A stretch of DNA of 64,000 nucleotides, taken from Vibrio sp. 05-20-BW147 (lineage in GTDB: Bacteria > Pseudomonadota > Gammaproteobacteria > Enterobacterales > Vibrionaceae). The stretch lies in assembly GCF_013369385.1 (NCBI RefSeq), contig NZ_SZTO01000020.1, positions 18,530 through 82,529 on the forward strand, in the 5' to 3' direction. Of this stretch, positions 8,119 through 16,494 are shown piece after piece (position 1 is the first letter of the stretch; each line of letters opens with the position of its first letter). The notes beneath the pieces were generated by a model, which saw only the letters and a list, made by a program, of their open reading frames with translations, ran no database searches and was not told the DNA's origin. The position numbers and the translations under genes were made by a program.

Positions 8119-9057
8119 ATGGCAACGAAAACAGCAGATTATATCTGGTTTAATGGCAAGATGGTTCCCTGGGCAGAAGCGAATGTACACGTTCTGACTC
8201 ACGCCATGCACTACGGCACCTCGGTATTTGAAGGGGTTCGCTGTTACAACACGCCAAAAGGGCCGATTGTCTTCCGTCACCAAGAACATGCGCAGCGTCT
8301 GAAAGATTCTGCCAAAATTTACCGCTTCCCAATCCCCTTTTCGGTGGAAGAGATCATGGAAGCGACTCGCGAAACTCTGCGTCAAAACAAGCTGGATAAT
8401 GCCTACATTCGCCCACTAGCGTTTGTTGGCAACGTAGGCTTGGGCGTTTGTCCTCCCACTGATACCGAAATGGATCTGATCATTGCCGCCTTCCCTTGGG
8501 GCTCTTACTTAGGGGAAGAGGCGTTGGAAAATGGCGTTGATGCCATGGTATCCAGCTGGAACCGCGCTGCGCCAAACACAATTCCAACCGCAGCGAAAGC
8601 AGGCGGTAACTACCTCTCTTCTCTACTGGTTGGTGGTGAAGCACGTCGACATGGCTATGCCGAAGGGATTGCATTAAGTGTTGATGGTTACCTTTCAGAA
8701 GGTGCCGGTGAAAACATTTTCGTGATCAAAAATGGCGTCATCACCACACCACCAGCGACGGCTGCGATTCTCCCTGGCATCACTCGTGACTCAATCATGA
8801 CACTCGCGCGAGAGATGGGTTATGAAGTCCGTGAAGCCAACATCGCACGTGAAGCCCTCTACTTGGCAGACGAAGTCTTTATGACGGGCACAGCTGCAGA
8901 AGTGGTTCCGGTGCGTAGTGTCGATCAAATTCAAGTGGGCGCAGGCAAACGCGGCCCAATCACCAAAGCGGTTCAAGAAGCGTACTTTGGCTTATTCAAT
9001 GGCACCACCGAAGATAAGTGGGGCTGGTTAGATTACGTGTACCCAGAGAAGAAGTAG
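8119..9057 (+). CDS. ilvE: Branched-chain amino acid aminotransferase
   Basis: The 312-residue fold-type IV PLP enzyme carries out the last, reversible transamination step making Ile, Val and Leu from their 2-oxo acids with glutamate. The PLP lysine lies in TAAKAGGNYLSSLL near residue 160, and the signature EGAGENIFVI and the FMTGTAAEV loop are present. Length and motifs match E. coli IlvE. It is the third gene of the operon, 12 bases before ilvD. Confidence 0.96.
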   Translation: MATKTADYIWFNGKMVPWAEANVHVLTHAMHYGTSVFEGVRCYNTPKGPIVFRHQEHAQRLKDSAKIYRFPIPFSVEEIMEATRETLRQNKLDNAYIRPLAFVGNVGLGVCPPTDTEMDLIIAAFPWGSYLGEEALENGVDAMVSSWNRAAPNTIPTAAKAGGNYLSSLLVGGEARRHGYAEGIALSVDGYLSEGAGENIFVIKNGVITTPPATAAILPGITRDSIMTLAREMGYEVREANIAREALYLADEVFMTGTAAEVVPVRSVDQIQVGAGKRGPITKAVQEAYFGLFNGTTEDKWGWLDYVYPEKK

Positions 9058-9069
9058 GGAGACAACAGA

Positions 9070-10911
9070 ATGCCTAAATACAGATCAGCCACCACCACTC
9101 ATGGTCGCAATATGGCCGGTGCGCGCGCACTATGGCGTGCTACGGGCGTAAAAGATGAAGACTTCGGCAAACCGATTATTGCCGTGGTCAACTCCTTTAC
9201 CCAGTTCGTACCGGGCCACGTGCACCTGAAAGACCTGGGTCAATTGGTGGCGAGAGAAATTGAAGCAGCAGGCGGTATTGCCAAAGAATTCAACACCATC
9301 GCGGTGGATGATGGTATCGCTATGGGCCACGGAGGCATGCTTTATTCACTGCCTTCTCGTGAATTGATTGCCGACTCGGTGGAGTACATGGTCAACGCGC
9401 ACTGTGCCGATGCCATGGTGTGTATCTCCAACTGTGACAAAATCACCCCGGGAATGCTGATGGCGTCAATGCGCCTTAATATCCCGGTGATCTTTGTCTC
9501 GGGTGGACCAATGGAAGCGGGCAAAACCAAGCTTTCGGATCAGATCATCAAGCTGGATCTGGTCGACGCCATGATCCAAGGCGCGGATCCTAAAGTCTCG
9601 GATGAGCAGAGCGAACAGATCGAGCGCAGTGCTTGCCCTACCTGTGGATCCTGCTCAGGCATGTTCACCGCCAACTCGATGAACTGTCTCACCGAAGCGC
9701 TTGGCCTTTCTCAGCCAGGTAACGGCTCTTTGCTCGCAACGCATGCCGATCGTAAACAACTGTTTATCAGTGCAGGCCAACGTATCGTTGAACTGACCAA
9801 GCGTTACTACGAACAAGATGATGAAAGCGCACTGCCACGCAACATTGCGACCAAAGCCGCGTTTGAAAACGCCATGGCGCTAGACATCGCCATGGGCGGT
9901 TCAACCAACACCGTTTTACACCTCTTAGCTGCAGCGCAAGAAGGTGAGGTGGATTTTGACATGACAGACATCGATCGCATGTCACGCATGGTGCCTCACC
10001 TATGTAAAGTGGCGCCATCAACCCAGAAATACCACATGGAAGATGTGCACCGCGCAGGTGGCGTGGTCGGTATTTTGGGCGAACTTAACCGAGCGGGCCT
10101 ACTGCACAATCAATCGAAAACGGTGCTTGGCCTCACTTGGGAAGAACAGCTTGCCCAATACGACATCATGCTGACCGATTCGGAAGAAGTGAAACGCTTC
10201 TACCGTGCAGGCCCTGCGGGTATTCGTACCACTCAAGCGTTCTCGCAAGATTGCCGCTGGGATACCTTGGATGACGATCGTGCCCAAGGCTGTATTCGCA
10301 CCAAAGAAAACGCCTTTAGCCAAGATGGTGGCCTCGCTGTCCTCAAAGGCAATATTGCGCTGGATGGCTGTATCGTTAAGACGGCGGGTGTGGATGAGAG
10401 CATTCTTAAATTCACTGGCCCTGCTGTGGTTTTTGAAAGCCAAGAAGACGCGGTGGAAGGTATCTTGGGGGGCAAAGTCAAAGCGGGCGATGTGGTGGTG
10501 ATTCGCTACGAAGGTCCGAAAGGCGGCCCAGGCATGCAAGAGATGCTCTACCCTACCACGTATTTGAAATCGATGGGTCTAGGCAAAGCGTGTGCACTAC
10601 TGACCGACGGACGTTTCTCTGGCGGCACATCGGGTCTTTCTATCGGCCACGCCTCACCTGAAGCGGCCAACGGTGGCGCGATCGGTTTGGTCAAACAGGG
10701 CGACTTGATTGCCATCGACATTCCAAATCGCACGATTTCTCTGCAAGTTTCCGATCAAGAAATGGCAGAGCGCCGAGCAGAACAAGACGCGCTTGGCTGG
10801 AAACCCGTCTCTCGCCAACGCGAAGTGTCGTTCGCGCTGAAAGCCTACGCCAGCATGGCAACCAGTGCCGATAAAGGCGCGGTAAGAGACAAGTCAAAGC
10901 TTGAGGGCTAA
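9070..10911 (+). CDS. ilvD: Dihydroxyacid dehydratase
   Basis: The 613-residue iron-sulfur dehydratase converts 2,3-dihydroxy-isovalerate and 2,3-dihydroxy-methylvalerate to the corresponding 2-oxo acids. Cluster cysteines are visible in CISNCDKITPGM (near residue 122) and CPTCGSCSGMFTANSMNCL (near 195), and the C-terminal DGRFSGGTSGLSIGH motif is intact. The length is normal for the enterobacterial/Vibrio type. ilvA starts 3 bases after its stop, so the two are probably translationally coupled. Confidence 0.97.
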   Translation: MPKYRSATTTHGRNMAGARALWRATGVKDEDFGKPIIAVVNSFTQFVPGHVHLKDLGQLVAREIEAAGGIAKEFNTIAVDDGIAMGHGGMLYSLPSRELIADSVEYMVNAHCADAMVCISNCDKITPGMLMASMRLNIPVIFVSGGPMEAGKTKLSDQIIKLDLVDAMIQGADPKVSDEQSEQIERSACPTCGSCSGMFTANSMNCLTEALGLSQPGNGSLLATHADRKQLFISAGQRIVELTKRYYEQDDESALPRNIATKAAFENAMALDIAMGGSTNTVLHLLAAAQEGEVDFDMTDIDRMSRMVPHLCKVAPSTQKYHMEDVHRAGGVVGILGELNRAGLLHNQSKTVLGLTWEEQLAQYDIMLTDSEEVKRFYRAGPAGIRTTQAFSQDCRWDTLDDDRAQGCIRTKENAFSQDGGLAVLKGNIALDGCIVKTAGVDESILKFTGPAVVFESQEDAVEGILGGKVKAGDVVVIRYEGPKGGPGMQEMLYPTTYLKSMGLGKACALLTDGRFSGGTSGLSIGHASPEAANGGAIGLVKQGDLIAIDIPNRTISLQVSDQEMAERRAEQDALGWKPVSRQREVSFALKAYASMATSADKGAVRDKSKLEG

Positions 10912-10914
10912 GCA

Positions 10915-12444
10915 ATGTCATTAACCCAACAAACTGGCGCAGACTACCTGCGCCAGATACTACGCGCTCCTGTGTATGAAGTGGCGACCGTCACCCCCTT
11001 GCAAGAGATGCCGCGTTTATCGGCACGTATTGGCAACAATGTGCAGATCAAACGTGAAGACCGCCAGCCGGTGCATTCGTTTAAATTGCGTGGTGCTTAC
11101 AATATGGTGGCCAATCTGTCTCAAGCGCAGAAGGACGCGGGGGTGATTGCCGCTTCTGCGGGCAACCATGCGCAAGGCATGGCTCTGTCAGGCACGCGCC
11201 TTGGCATTGAAACCACCATCGTGATGCCTCGCACGACGCCGGATATCAAAGTCGACGCAGTGCGCGGCTTTGGCGGCAAAGTCGTCTTGCACGGTAGCAA
11301 CTTCGATGAAGCCAAAGCCGAGGCCGAACGCCTTTCTCAAGAGAAAGGCTACACTTTTGTCCCGCCTTTCGATCATCCTTTAGTGATTGCTGGGCAAGGC
11401 ACCATCGGCATGGAAATGCTGCAGCAAAACGGCCATCTCGACCACATTTTCGTCCCTGTAGGGGGCGGTGGTTTAGCCGCTGGTGTGGCGGTGTTGGTGA
11501 AACAACTGATGCCAGAGATCAAAGTCATTGCGGTGGAACCTGAAGATTCAGCCTGCCTTAAGGCGGCATTGGATGCCGGTGAGCCTGTGGTACTGGATCA
11601 AGTCAGTATGTTTGCTGATGGTGTGGCGGTAAAACGCATTGGCGATGAAACTTTCCGTCTATGCCAGCACTACATTGACGATCACGTCACCGTCTCCAGT
11701 GATGAAATCTGCGCGGCGGTCAAAGACATTTTCGAAGACACCCGTGCGATTGCTGAGCCTTCCGGTGCACTGGCGCTGGCGGGGCTGAAAAAGTATGCCG
11801 AGAAGCACAAACTCAAAGGGCGCAACTTGGGTACCGTGCTTTCGGGTGCCAATACCAACTTCCACGGTTTGCGTTATGTTTCTGAGCGTTGTGAGCTGGG
11901 TGAAAAACGCGAAGGCTTGCTTGCGGTGACCATCCCAGAGCGTAAAGGGGCATTTTTTGAGTTCTGCCATTTGATTGGTGGCCGTGCGGTGACGGAGTTC
12001 AACTACCGTTACAACGACGACTCTCTGGCCAATATTTTTGTCGGTGTTCGTCTGCAAAATGGTCAAGAGGAGTTGGATGGTATCATTCGCGACTTACGCG
12101 AAGGCGGCTACCCAGTGGTGGACCTTTCTGAGGATGAAATGGCCAAGCTGCACGTACGCTACATGATTGGCGGTAAACCCTCCAAACCACTCAAAGAGCG
12201 CTTATACAGCTTTGAGTTTCCAGAATACCCAGGCGCACTGCTTAAGTTCCTGAGCACACTGGGAACACACTGGAACATTAGCCTATTTAACTACCGCAAC
12301 CATGGGGCCGATTATGGCCGCGTACTGTGTGGTTTTGAGCTTGATGAGAGTGATTTATCCCGCTTTTCGGCGCATTTGCGCGAACTTGGCTACCAATGCA
12401 AAGATGTCACGGATAACCCATCCTACCGTTTCTTTCTTTCCTAA
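10915..12444 (+). CDS. ilvA: Biosynthetic threonine ammonia-lyase
   Basis: The 509-residue PLP enzyme deaminates threonine to 2-oxobutyrate, the committed step to isoleucine. The catalytic domain shows the PLP lysine in VHSFKLRGAYN near residue 60, SAGNHAQG, and the phosphate-binding loop VPVGGGGLAAG. The C-terminal 180 residues form two ACT-like regulatory repeats (KREGLLAVTIPERKGAFF and LYSFEFPEYPGALL). These mark the Ile-inhibited, Val-activated biosynthetic form rather than the short catabolic TdcB. It is the last gene of ilvGMEDA and is followed by a strong bidirectional terminator. Confidence 0.97.
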   Translation: MSLTQQTGADYLRQILRAPVYEVATVTPLQEMPRLSARIGNNVQIKREDRQPVHSFKLRGAYNMVANLSQAQKDAGVIAASAGNHAQGMALSGTRLGIETTIVMPRTTPDIKVDAVRGFGGKVVLHGSNFDEAKAEAERLSQEKGYTFVPPFDHPLVIAGQGTIGMEMLQQNGHLDHIFVPVGGGGLAAGVAVLVKQLMPEIKVIAVEPEDSACLKAALDAGEPVVLDQVSMFADGVAVKRIGDETFRLCQHYIDDHVTVSSDEICAAVKDIFEDTRAIAEPSGALALAGLKKYAEKHKLKGRNLGTVLSGANTNFHGLRYVSERCELGEKREGLLAVTIPERKGAFFEFCHLIGGRAVTEFNYRYNDDSLANIFVGVRLQNGQEELDGIIRDLREGGYPVVDLSEDEMAKLHVRYMIGGKPSKPLKERLYSFEFPEYPGALLKFLSTLGTHWNISLFNYRNHGADYGRVLCGFELDESDLSRFSAHLRELGYQCKDVTDNPSYRFFLS

Positions 12445-12451
12445 TGCTGTT

Positions 12452-12483
12452 AAAAACGCCCTGTCATACAGGGCGTTTTGTTT
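12452..12483. terminator. Bidirectional terminator between ilvA and punR
   Basis: A perfect 12-bp stem AAAACGCCCTGT/ACAGGGCGTTTT with a 3-base loop and A/T flanks works on both strands. The punR stop codon (complement of 12464-12466) lies inside the stem. Confidence 0.9.
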
Positions 12484-13384
12484 CGCTCAGCAACCAATCT
12501 TGATGCAGTTGATGTGAGTTTCCTAAGTAGTCCACCATCCACTGAATCAACTTGTGGTTGTCATCTTTTCGCCACACCAGACAACATTGACTCAGCGGTT
12601 TGTCGTCCGGTAGCACCTTTTCCACCAGCACACCGTCGTTGATCAGTGGCATGGCAATATGACGCGGCATATAACCCACGCCTACGCCATTTTTTAAACA
12701 CTCGATAGCACTGTACCAATTGGGCAACAACAGACGACGCTGCTGCGGATAATGCCCAGTATGGCGCTTGGGTAGCACACTGGAGGTATCATCCAAACAG
12801 ATCGCGGGAAACTGACTGACAAACGCTTCTGTCAGCACTTGCTGACGCACGCAAGGATGCGCTGGAGACATGACAAACGCCCAATCCAATCGTCCCATAT
12901 CGCGCACTTCAAAATCGCCCCCAACAGGAATGGCCGAGGTGGCGCCGATGACGATATCCGCGCGCCCTTGGGCAATCGCCTCCCAAGAACCATTGAACAC
13001 TTCCATATTGATTTGCAGTTCTGCAAAATCGAATTCGCGATAGAAATCCTCAACCAAAGGCTTGAGTTTGTCGAGCTTGACCACGTTATCCAGCGTCAAC
13101 TTCAGCGTGGATTGCCAGCCTTGCGCCGCGCGCCGCGTCTGCGATTTCACTTCTTCCATCTGCCTTAGCAGCATTCTCGCTTCGGCGATGAACAGCTCAC
13201 CTGCTGGGGTCAGTTCTACTTTTCTCGGTAAACGGCGGAACAGCAACACGCCTAGTTCTTGTTCCACCTGACGCACACCATAACTGATGGCCGAGGGCAC
13301 TTTGTGCAACACCTCAGCGGCGGCAGTAAAACTGCCTAAACGAGCGACGGTATCCAACATTTCTAGCGATGGCTTTGAAAACAC
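12464..13384 (-). CDS. punR: LysR-family regulator, PunR (YdhB) type
   Basis: A 306-residue LysR-type activator with an N-terminal winged helix-turn-helix (residues 3-62: SLEMLDTVARLGSFTAAAEVL...SAISYGVRQVEQELG) and a C-terminal effector-binding domain. Its divergent neighbour is a PunC-like MFS transporter. In E. coli the same pair, PunR/PunC (YdhB/YdhC), controls purine nucleoside uptake. The name is inferred from resemblance and this pairing. The 151-base gap to punC should hold its operator; I did not assign a specific palindrome there. Confidence 0.8.
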   Translation of the reverse strand: MFSKPSLEMLDTVARLGSFTAAAEVLHKVPSAISYGVRQVEQELGVLLFRRLPRKVELTPAGELFIAEARMLLRQMEEVKSQTRRAAQGWQSTLKLTLDNVVKLDKLKPLVEDFYREFDFAELQINMEVFNGSWEAIAQGRADIVIGATSAIPVGGDFEVRDMGRLDWAFVMSPAHPCVRQQVLTEAFVSQFPAICLDDTSSVLPKRHTGHYPQQRRLLLPNWYSAIECLKNGVGVGYMPRHIAMPLINDGVLVEKVLPDDKPLSQCCLVWRKDDNHKLIQWMVDYLGNSHQLHQDWLLSETKRPV

Positions 13385-13535
13385 AGCTTACCTTTCAAAA
13401 ATTTTGATTGATAACCATGAATTTTAGCGTTTTATTTTCTCAAAAGCGAAAAATAGAATAGCAGGGCATATAAATCAGGGTTGGCGCCAACTGATCACAA
13501 AACATTTGTAGTGAAAAAAATTGAATGGAATAACT

Positions 13536-14741
13536 ATGAACATTTCAAAATTACAGCTTGTGTATCTTGCAGCCCTCTCGATGCTCGGCTTTGTCGCAAC
13601 AGACATGTATCTCCCTGCGTTTAAAGCGATGGAAATCGACTTTATGACCGGACCAGAACAGATCGCGCTTTCCTTAACGGTCTTTTTGGTCGGCATGGCG
13701 GTCGGTCAACTGCTTTGGGGCCTTGCCTCTGATAAGTTTGGTCACCGAAATACCTTAGCAGCAGGCCTTGCTCTGTTTACGCTGGCCTCATTGGGTTTGG
13801 CGTTCAGTGATCAAGTTTGGCAACTGCTCAGCTTGCGTTTTGTGCAAGCAATCGGTGTGTGTGCACCGGCGGTGATTTGGCAAGCCATGGTCATCAAACG
13901 TTACTCCAGCAGTAGCCAACAAATTTTTGCTACCATTATGCCGCTGGTGGCGCTTTCTCCTGCGCTCGCCCCTCAGTTGGGTGTTGTGTTGGCTGATAGT
14001 TTTGGTTGGCACAGTATTTTTGTCGCGTTAACGGTACTCGGTTTGGTCTTGGTTGCGGCGACCATGGCACAGCCTAGTGTCGCCAATGAGCCAAAGCAAA
14101 GCAGTGTAACATCGGATATCAAGCATCTGCTCAGCTCAAAAACCTATTTGGGCAACGTGCTGATGTTCGCCACCGCGTCTGCCGCTTTCTTTGCTTACTT
14201 GACCGGCATGCCTGAAATCATGGCGCAGCTTGGCTACGATTCCAAAGACATTGGCATGAGCTTTGTGCCGCAAACCATCGCGTTTATGGTCGGCGGATAC
14301 TTAGGTAAAGTTGGCGTGCGTAAATTTGGTGATGAAAAAGTCCTGCGTCAACTGATTGGTCTGTTCAGCGTCGCGGCACTGCTGATTTTCATCGCATCAC
14401 AATGGCAGTTAACGTCTATTTGGCCAATCTTAGCGCCATTCTGTTTGATTGCCGTGGCGAATGGTGCCCTTTACCCTATCGTGGTTAACCGTGCACTTGC
14501 CAGTGCCAAGCAAAGCCCAGCCACGGCCGCAGGTTTGCAAAACAGTTTACAAATCACCGTCAGCAGTTTATCTAGCGCGCTGGTCGCCGCCCTTGCTAGC
14601 CAAGCGCAAGCGGTCACCGGTATTGCGATTGTTCTCTGTATGGGCGGACTTTGGATCGGCTATATCGTCTCCAACAAAGAGTTGGCGCAGCACTTCACGA
14701 CACCAGACAATGCACGCGTGGTGAGTGATGAAGAGATCTAA
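13536..14741 (+). CDS. punC: MFS transporter, purine nucleoside importer PunC type
   Basis: The 401-residue inner membrane protein has 12 predicted helices of the Bcr/CflA drug:H+ antiporter-like MFS branch (opening KLQLVYLAALSMLGFVATDMYLPAFKAM). It resembles E. coli YdhC/PunC, recently assigned to purine nucleoside uptake, and lies divergent from a PunR-like regulator. An in-frame TTG at 13521 exists, but ATG 13536 has TGGAA just upstream and is preferred. A drug-efflux role cannot be excluded from sequence, since the Bcr subfamily is close. Confidence 0.8.
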   Translation: MNISKLQLVYLAALSMLGFVATDMYLPAFKAMEIDFMTGPEQIALSLTVFLVGMAVGQLLWGLASDKFGHRNTLAAGLALFTLASLGLAFSDQVWQLLSLRFVQAIGVCAPAVIWQAMVIKRYSSSSQQIFATIMPLVALSPALAPQLGVVLADSFGWHSIFVALTVLGLVLVAATMAQPSVANEPKQSSVTSDIKHLLSSKTYLGNVLMFATASAAFFAYLTGMPEIMAQLGYDSKDIGMSFVPQTIAFMVGGYLGKVGVRKFGDEKVLRQLIGLFSVAALLIFIASQWQLTSIWPILAPFCLIAVANGALYPIVVNRALASAKQSPATAAGLQNSLQITVSSLSSALVAALASQAQAVTGIAIVLCMGGLWIGYIVSNKELAQHFTTPDNARVVSDEEI

Positions 14742-14755
14742 TCTCTAGCAACACA

Positions 14756-14787
14756 AGAGCCGCATAATAAGTATGCGGCTTTATATT
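14756..14787 (+). terminator. Terminator after punC
   Basis: A 9-bp stem AGCCGCATA/TATGCGGCT with a 5-base loop is followed by TTATATTT. Confidence 0.8.
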
Positions 14788-14809
14788 TCGAGGCGAAGCT
14801 AACAGCCAG

Positions 14810-15586
14810 TTATAACCCTTTTAGTCCCCATTTTTCTGCGGTCTGTTTAAAGAAACCTTGTGTCTTTTTCAGTTCAACCCAATGGTTAACGTAATTAATC
14901 CAAACTTGATCATCCTGTGGCAATAGCATGGCGATCGGTGTCGGCTTGCGCGGCTCTTTGACGGGTACAATCGCCAATTGCTGAAATTTCTCCACCAGCG
15001 TCGCCGCTTCCACATTTGAGGTCACAGAGACATCCGCTCGTTTGGCCAACAGTTCTTGGAAATCACGGGCTGGGGCTTCAACCACAATGTGCTGTGCGGA
15101 AGGGAAAAACGCCTTCACCATTTTTTCTTGTACGGTCCCCAGAGTCGCCGCCACTTTTACATCCGCTTTATCAAAATCGCTCCAATCAGAGTACTTACCG
15201 AGATCTTTTTTCTGCACTACAGGCACAAACGCAAGATAAAAGTAAGGCTGACTGTAACCAGCCACTTTCGCGCGAGACATACTCAGCGATGCGCTGCCTG
15301 TAATGTCATACTTATCCGCGGTGATGCCATTAACTAACGTTTTCCAATCCGTCGCCACGTATTCAACTTTGACGCCGAGGTCTTTCGCCAGCTCAGTCGT
15401 GACATCGATATCAAAACCACGATAACTGTTACTAGCTGGATCTTTCATCGTCATCGGGTTCCAATCCCCGGTCGTGCCGACTCTTAATACCCCGTTGTCG
15501 AGAATCTCATTCAAACGACTTTGTGCATTAGCCAGAGTGGACGCAGCAAGCAAACCAAGCCCCAACGCTAACCAAGTTTTTTTCAT
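14810..15586 (-). CDS. Periplasmic amino acid-binding protein / cyclohexadienyl dehydratase-like
   Basis: A 258-residue family 3 solute-binding protein with a signal peptide (MKKTWLALGLGLLAASTLANA-QSRLNEIL). The opening SRLNEILDNGVLRVGTTGDWNPM and the sentence DITGSASLSMSRAKVAGYSQPY resemble PheC-type cyclohexadienyl/arogenate dehydratases, which evolved from this fold, so a catalytic role is possible as well as ligand binding. The reading frame is open 49 codons further upstream, but ATG 15586 has AAGGA before it and begins the signal peptide. It is divergent from an amino acid permease gene 107 bases away; no ATPase gene adjoins the pair. Confidence 0.82.
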   Translation of the reverse strand: MKKTWLALGLGLLAASTLANAQSRLNEILDNGVLRVGTTGDWNPMTMKDPASNSYRGFDIDVTTELAKDLGVKVEYVATDWKTLVNGITADKYDITGSASLSMSRAKVAGYSQPYFYLAFVPVVQKKDLGKYSDWSDFDKADVKVAATLGTVQEKMVKAFFPSAQHIVVEAPARDFQELLAKRADVSVTSNVEAATLVEKFQQLAIVPVKEPRKPTPIAMLLPQDDQVWINYVNHWVELKKTQGFFKQTAEKWGLKGL

Positions 15587-15693
15587 TTTATTTTCCTTTA
15601 ACTTATTGTTCCGTAAATAGTTGAGATTTCGCGTTACATCATTGATAACATAGCAGCAACACAACCATTTTTTTAGTTGATATAAGGTGTAGT

Positions 15694-16434
15694 GTGACCT
15701 GTCGATATTTATGTTTAATGATGTTACTGCCACTCACTGGATGTTCTGACTATCAATGGGGCTGGTATGTGCTTGATCCGACGACCGAGCAAGGCCTAAC
15801 AAACGTGAAATTTCTTATCGCTGGCTTTACTGACACCATCAGCGTGTCGCTACTCAGTATGTTGTTTGCCATGACCCTAGGTTTAATGGTTGCCCTACCG
15901 GCTCTTTCTCCCCGCAAATCCCTACAACGCTTGAACCGGATTTACGTTGAAGTAATACGTGCCATTCCTGTATTGGTTCTGCTGTTGTGGGTGTATTACG
16001 GCCTACCCACATTACTCGATGTTTCACTAGACCATTATTGGGCAGGAATTATTGCACTGACGATCGCGGAAAGTGCGTTTATGGCAGAAGTGTTTCGCGG
16101 TGGCATTCAATCTATCGGTCGCGGCCAACATGAAGCAGCAAAGTCGCTTGGTCTCAACTATTGGCAAAAAATGCGTCTGGTGATTTTGCCGCAAGCATTT
16201 CGTCAGATGCTGCCCGCGCTCGGCAACCAGTTTGTTTATATTCTAAAGATGAGCTCATTGGTCAGTGTCATTGGTCTGAGTGATTTGACGAGACGTGCCA
16301 ATGAGTTGGTGGTGAATGAGTACTTACCACTAGAGATTTATACTTTCTTAGTGTTGGAATATTTGCTGTTGATCTTGATGGTATCTCAAGCAGTACGTTG
16401 GCTAGAAAAGCGCAGTGCTATTCCGAGCCATTAG
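15694..16434 (+). CDS. Amino acid ABC transporter permease with lipoprotein-like N-terminus
   Basis: A 246-residue HisM/GltK-type permease. The ABC-ATPase docking (EAA) loop reads GQHEAAKSLGLNYWQKMRLVILPQA, and five or so hydrophobic segments follow residue 40. The N-terminus MTCRYLCLMMLLPLTGC-SDYQW looks like a short lipoprotein signal with the lipobox LTGC at residues 14-17, which is unusual for a permease. GTG 15694 is chosen because AAGG lies 6 bases upstream; ATG 15718 or 15721 are alternatives with no ribosome site and would weaken but not remove the lipobox. It is probably the partner of the divergent binding protein; the ATPase must come from elsewhere. Confidence 0.82.
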   Translation: MTCRYLCLMMLLPLTGCSDYQWGWYVLDPTTEQGLTNVKFLIAGFTDTISVSLLSMLFAMTLGLMVALPALSPRKSLQRLNRIYVEVIRAIPVLVLLLWVYYGLPTLLDVSLDHYWAGIIALTIAESAFMAEVFRGGIQSIGRGQHEAAKSLGLNYWQKMRLVILPQAFRQMLPALGNQFVYILKMSSLVSVIGLSDLTRRANELVVNEYLPLEIYTFLVLEYLLLILMVSQAVRWLEKRSAIPSH

Positions 16435-16447
16435 TTCGTCATCATCA

Positions 16448-16481
16448 TAAAAAAACGCCGCTATTACAGCGGCGTTTTTAT
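16448..16481. terminator. Bidirectional terminator between permease gene and glmU
   Basis: A 12-bp stem AAAAACGCCGCT/AGCGGCGTTTTT with a 5-base loop, with T runs on both strands. It serves the convergent permease gene and glmU. Confidence 0.9.
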
Positions 16482-16494
16482 TATCCAGCGATAA

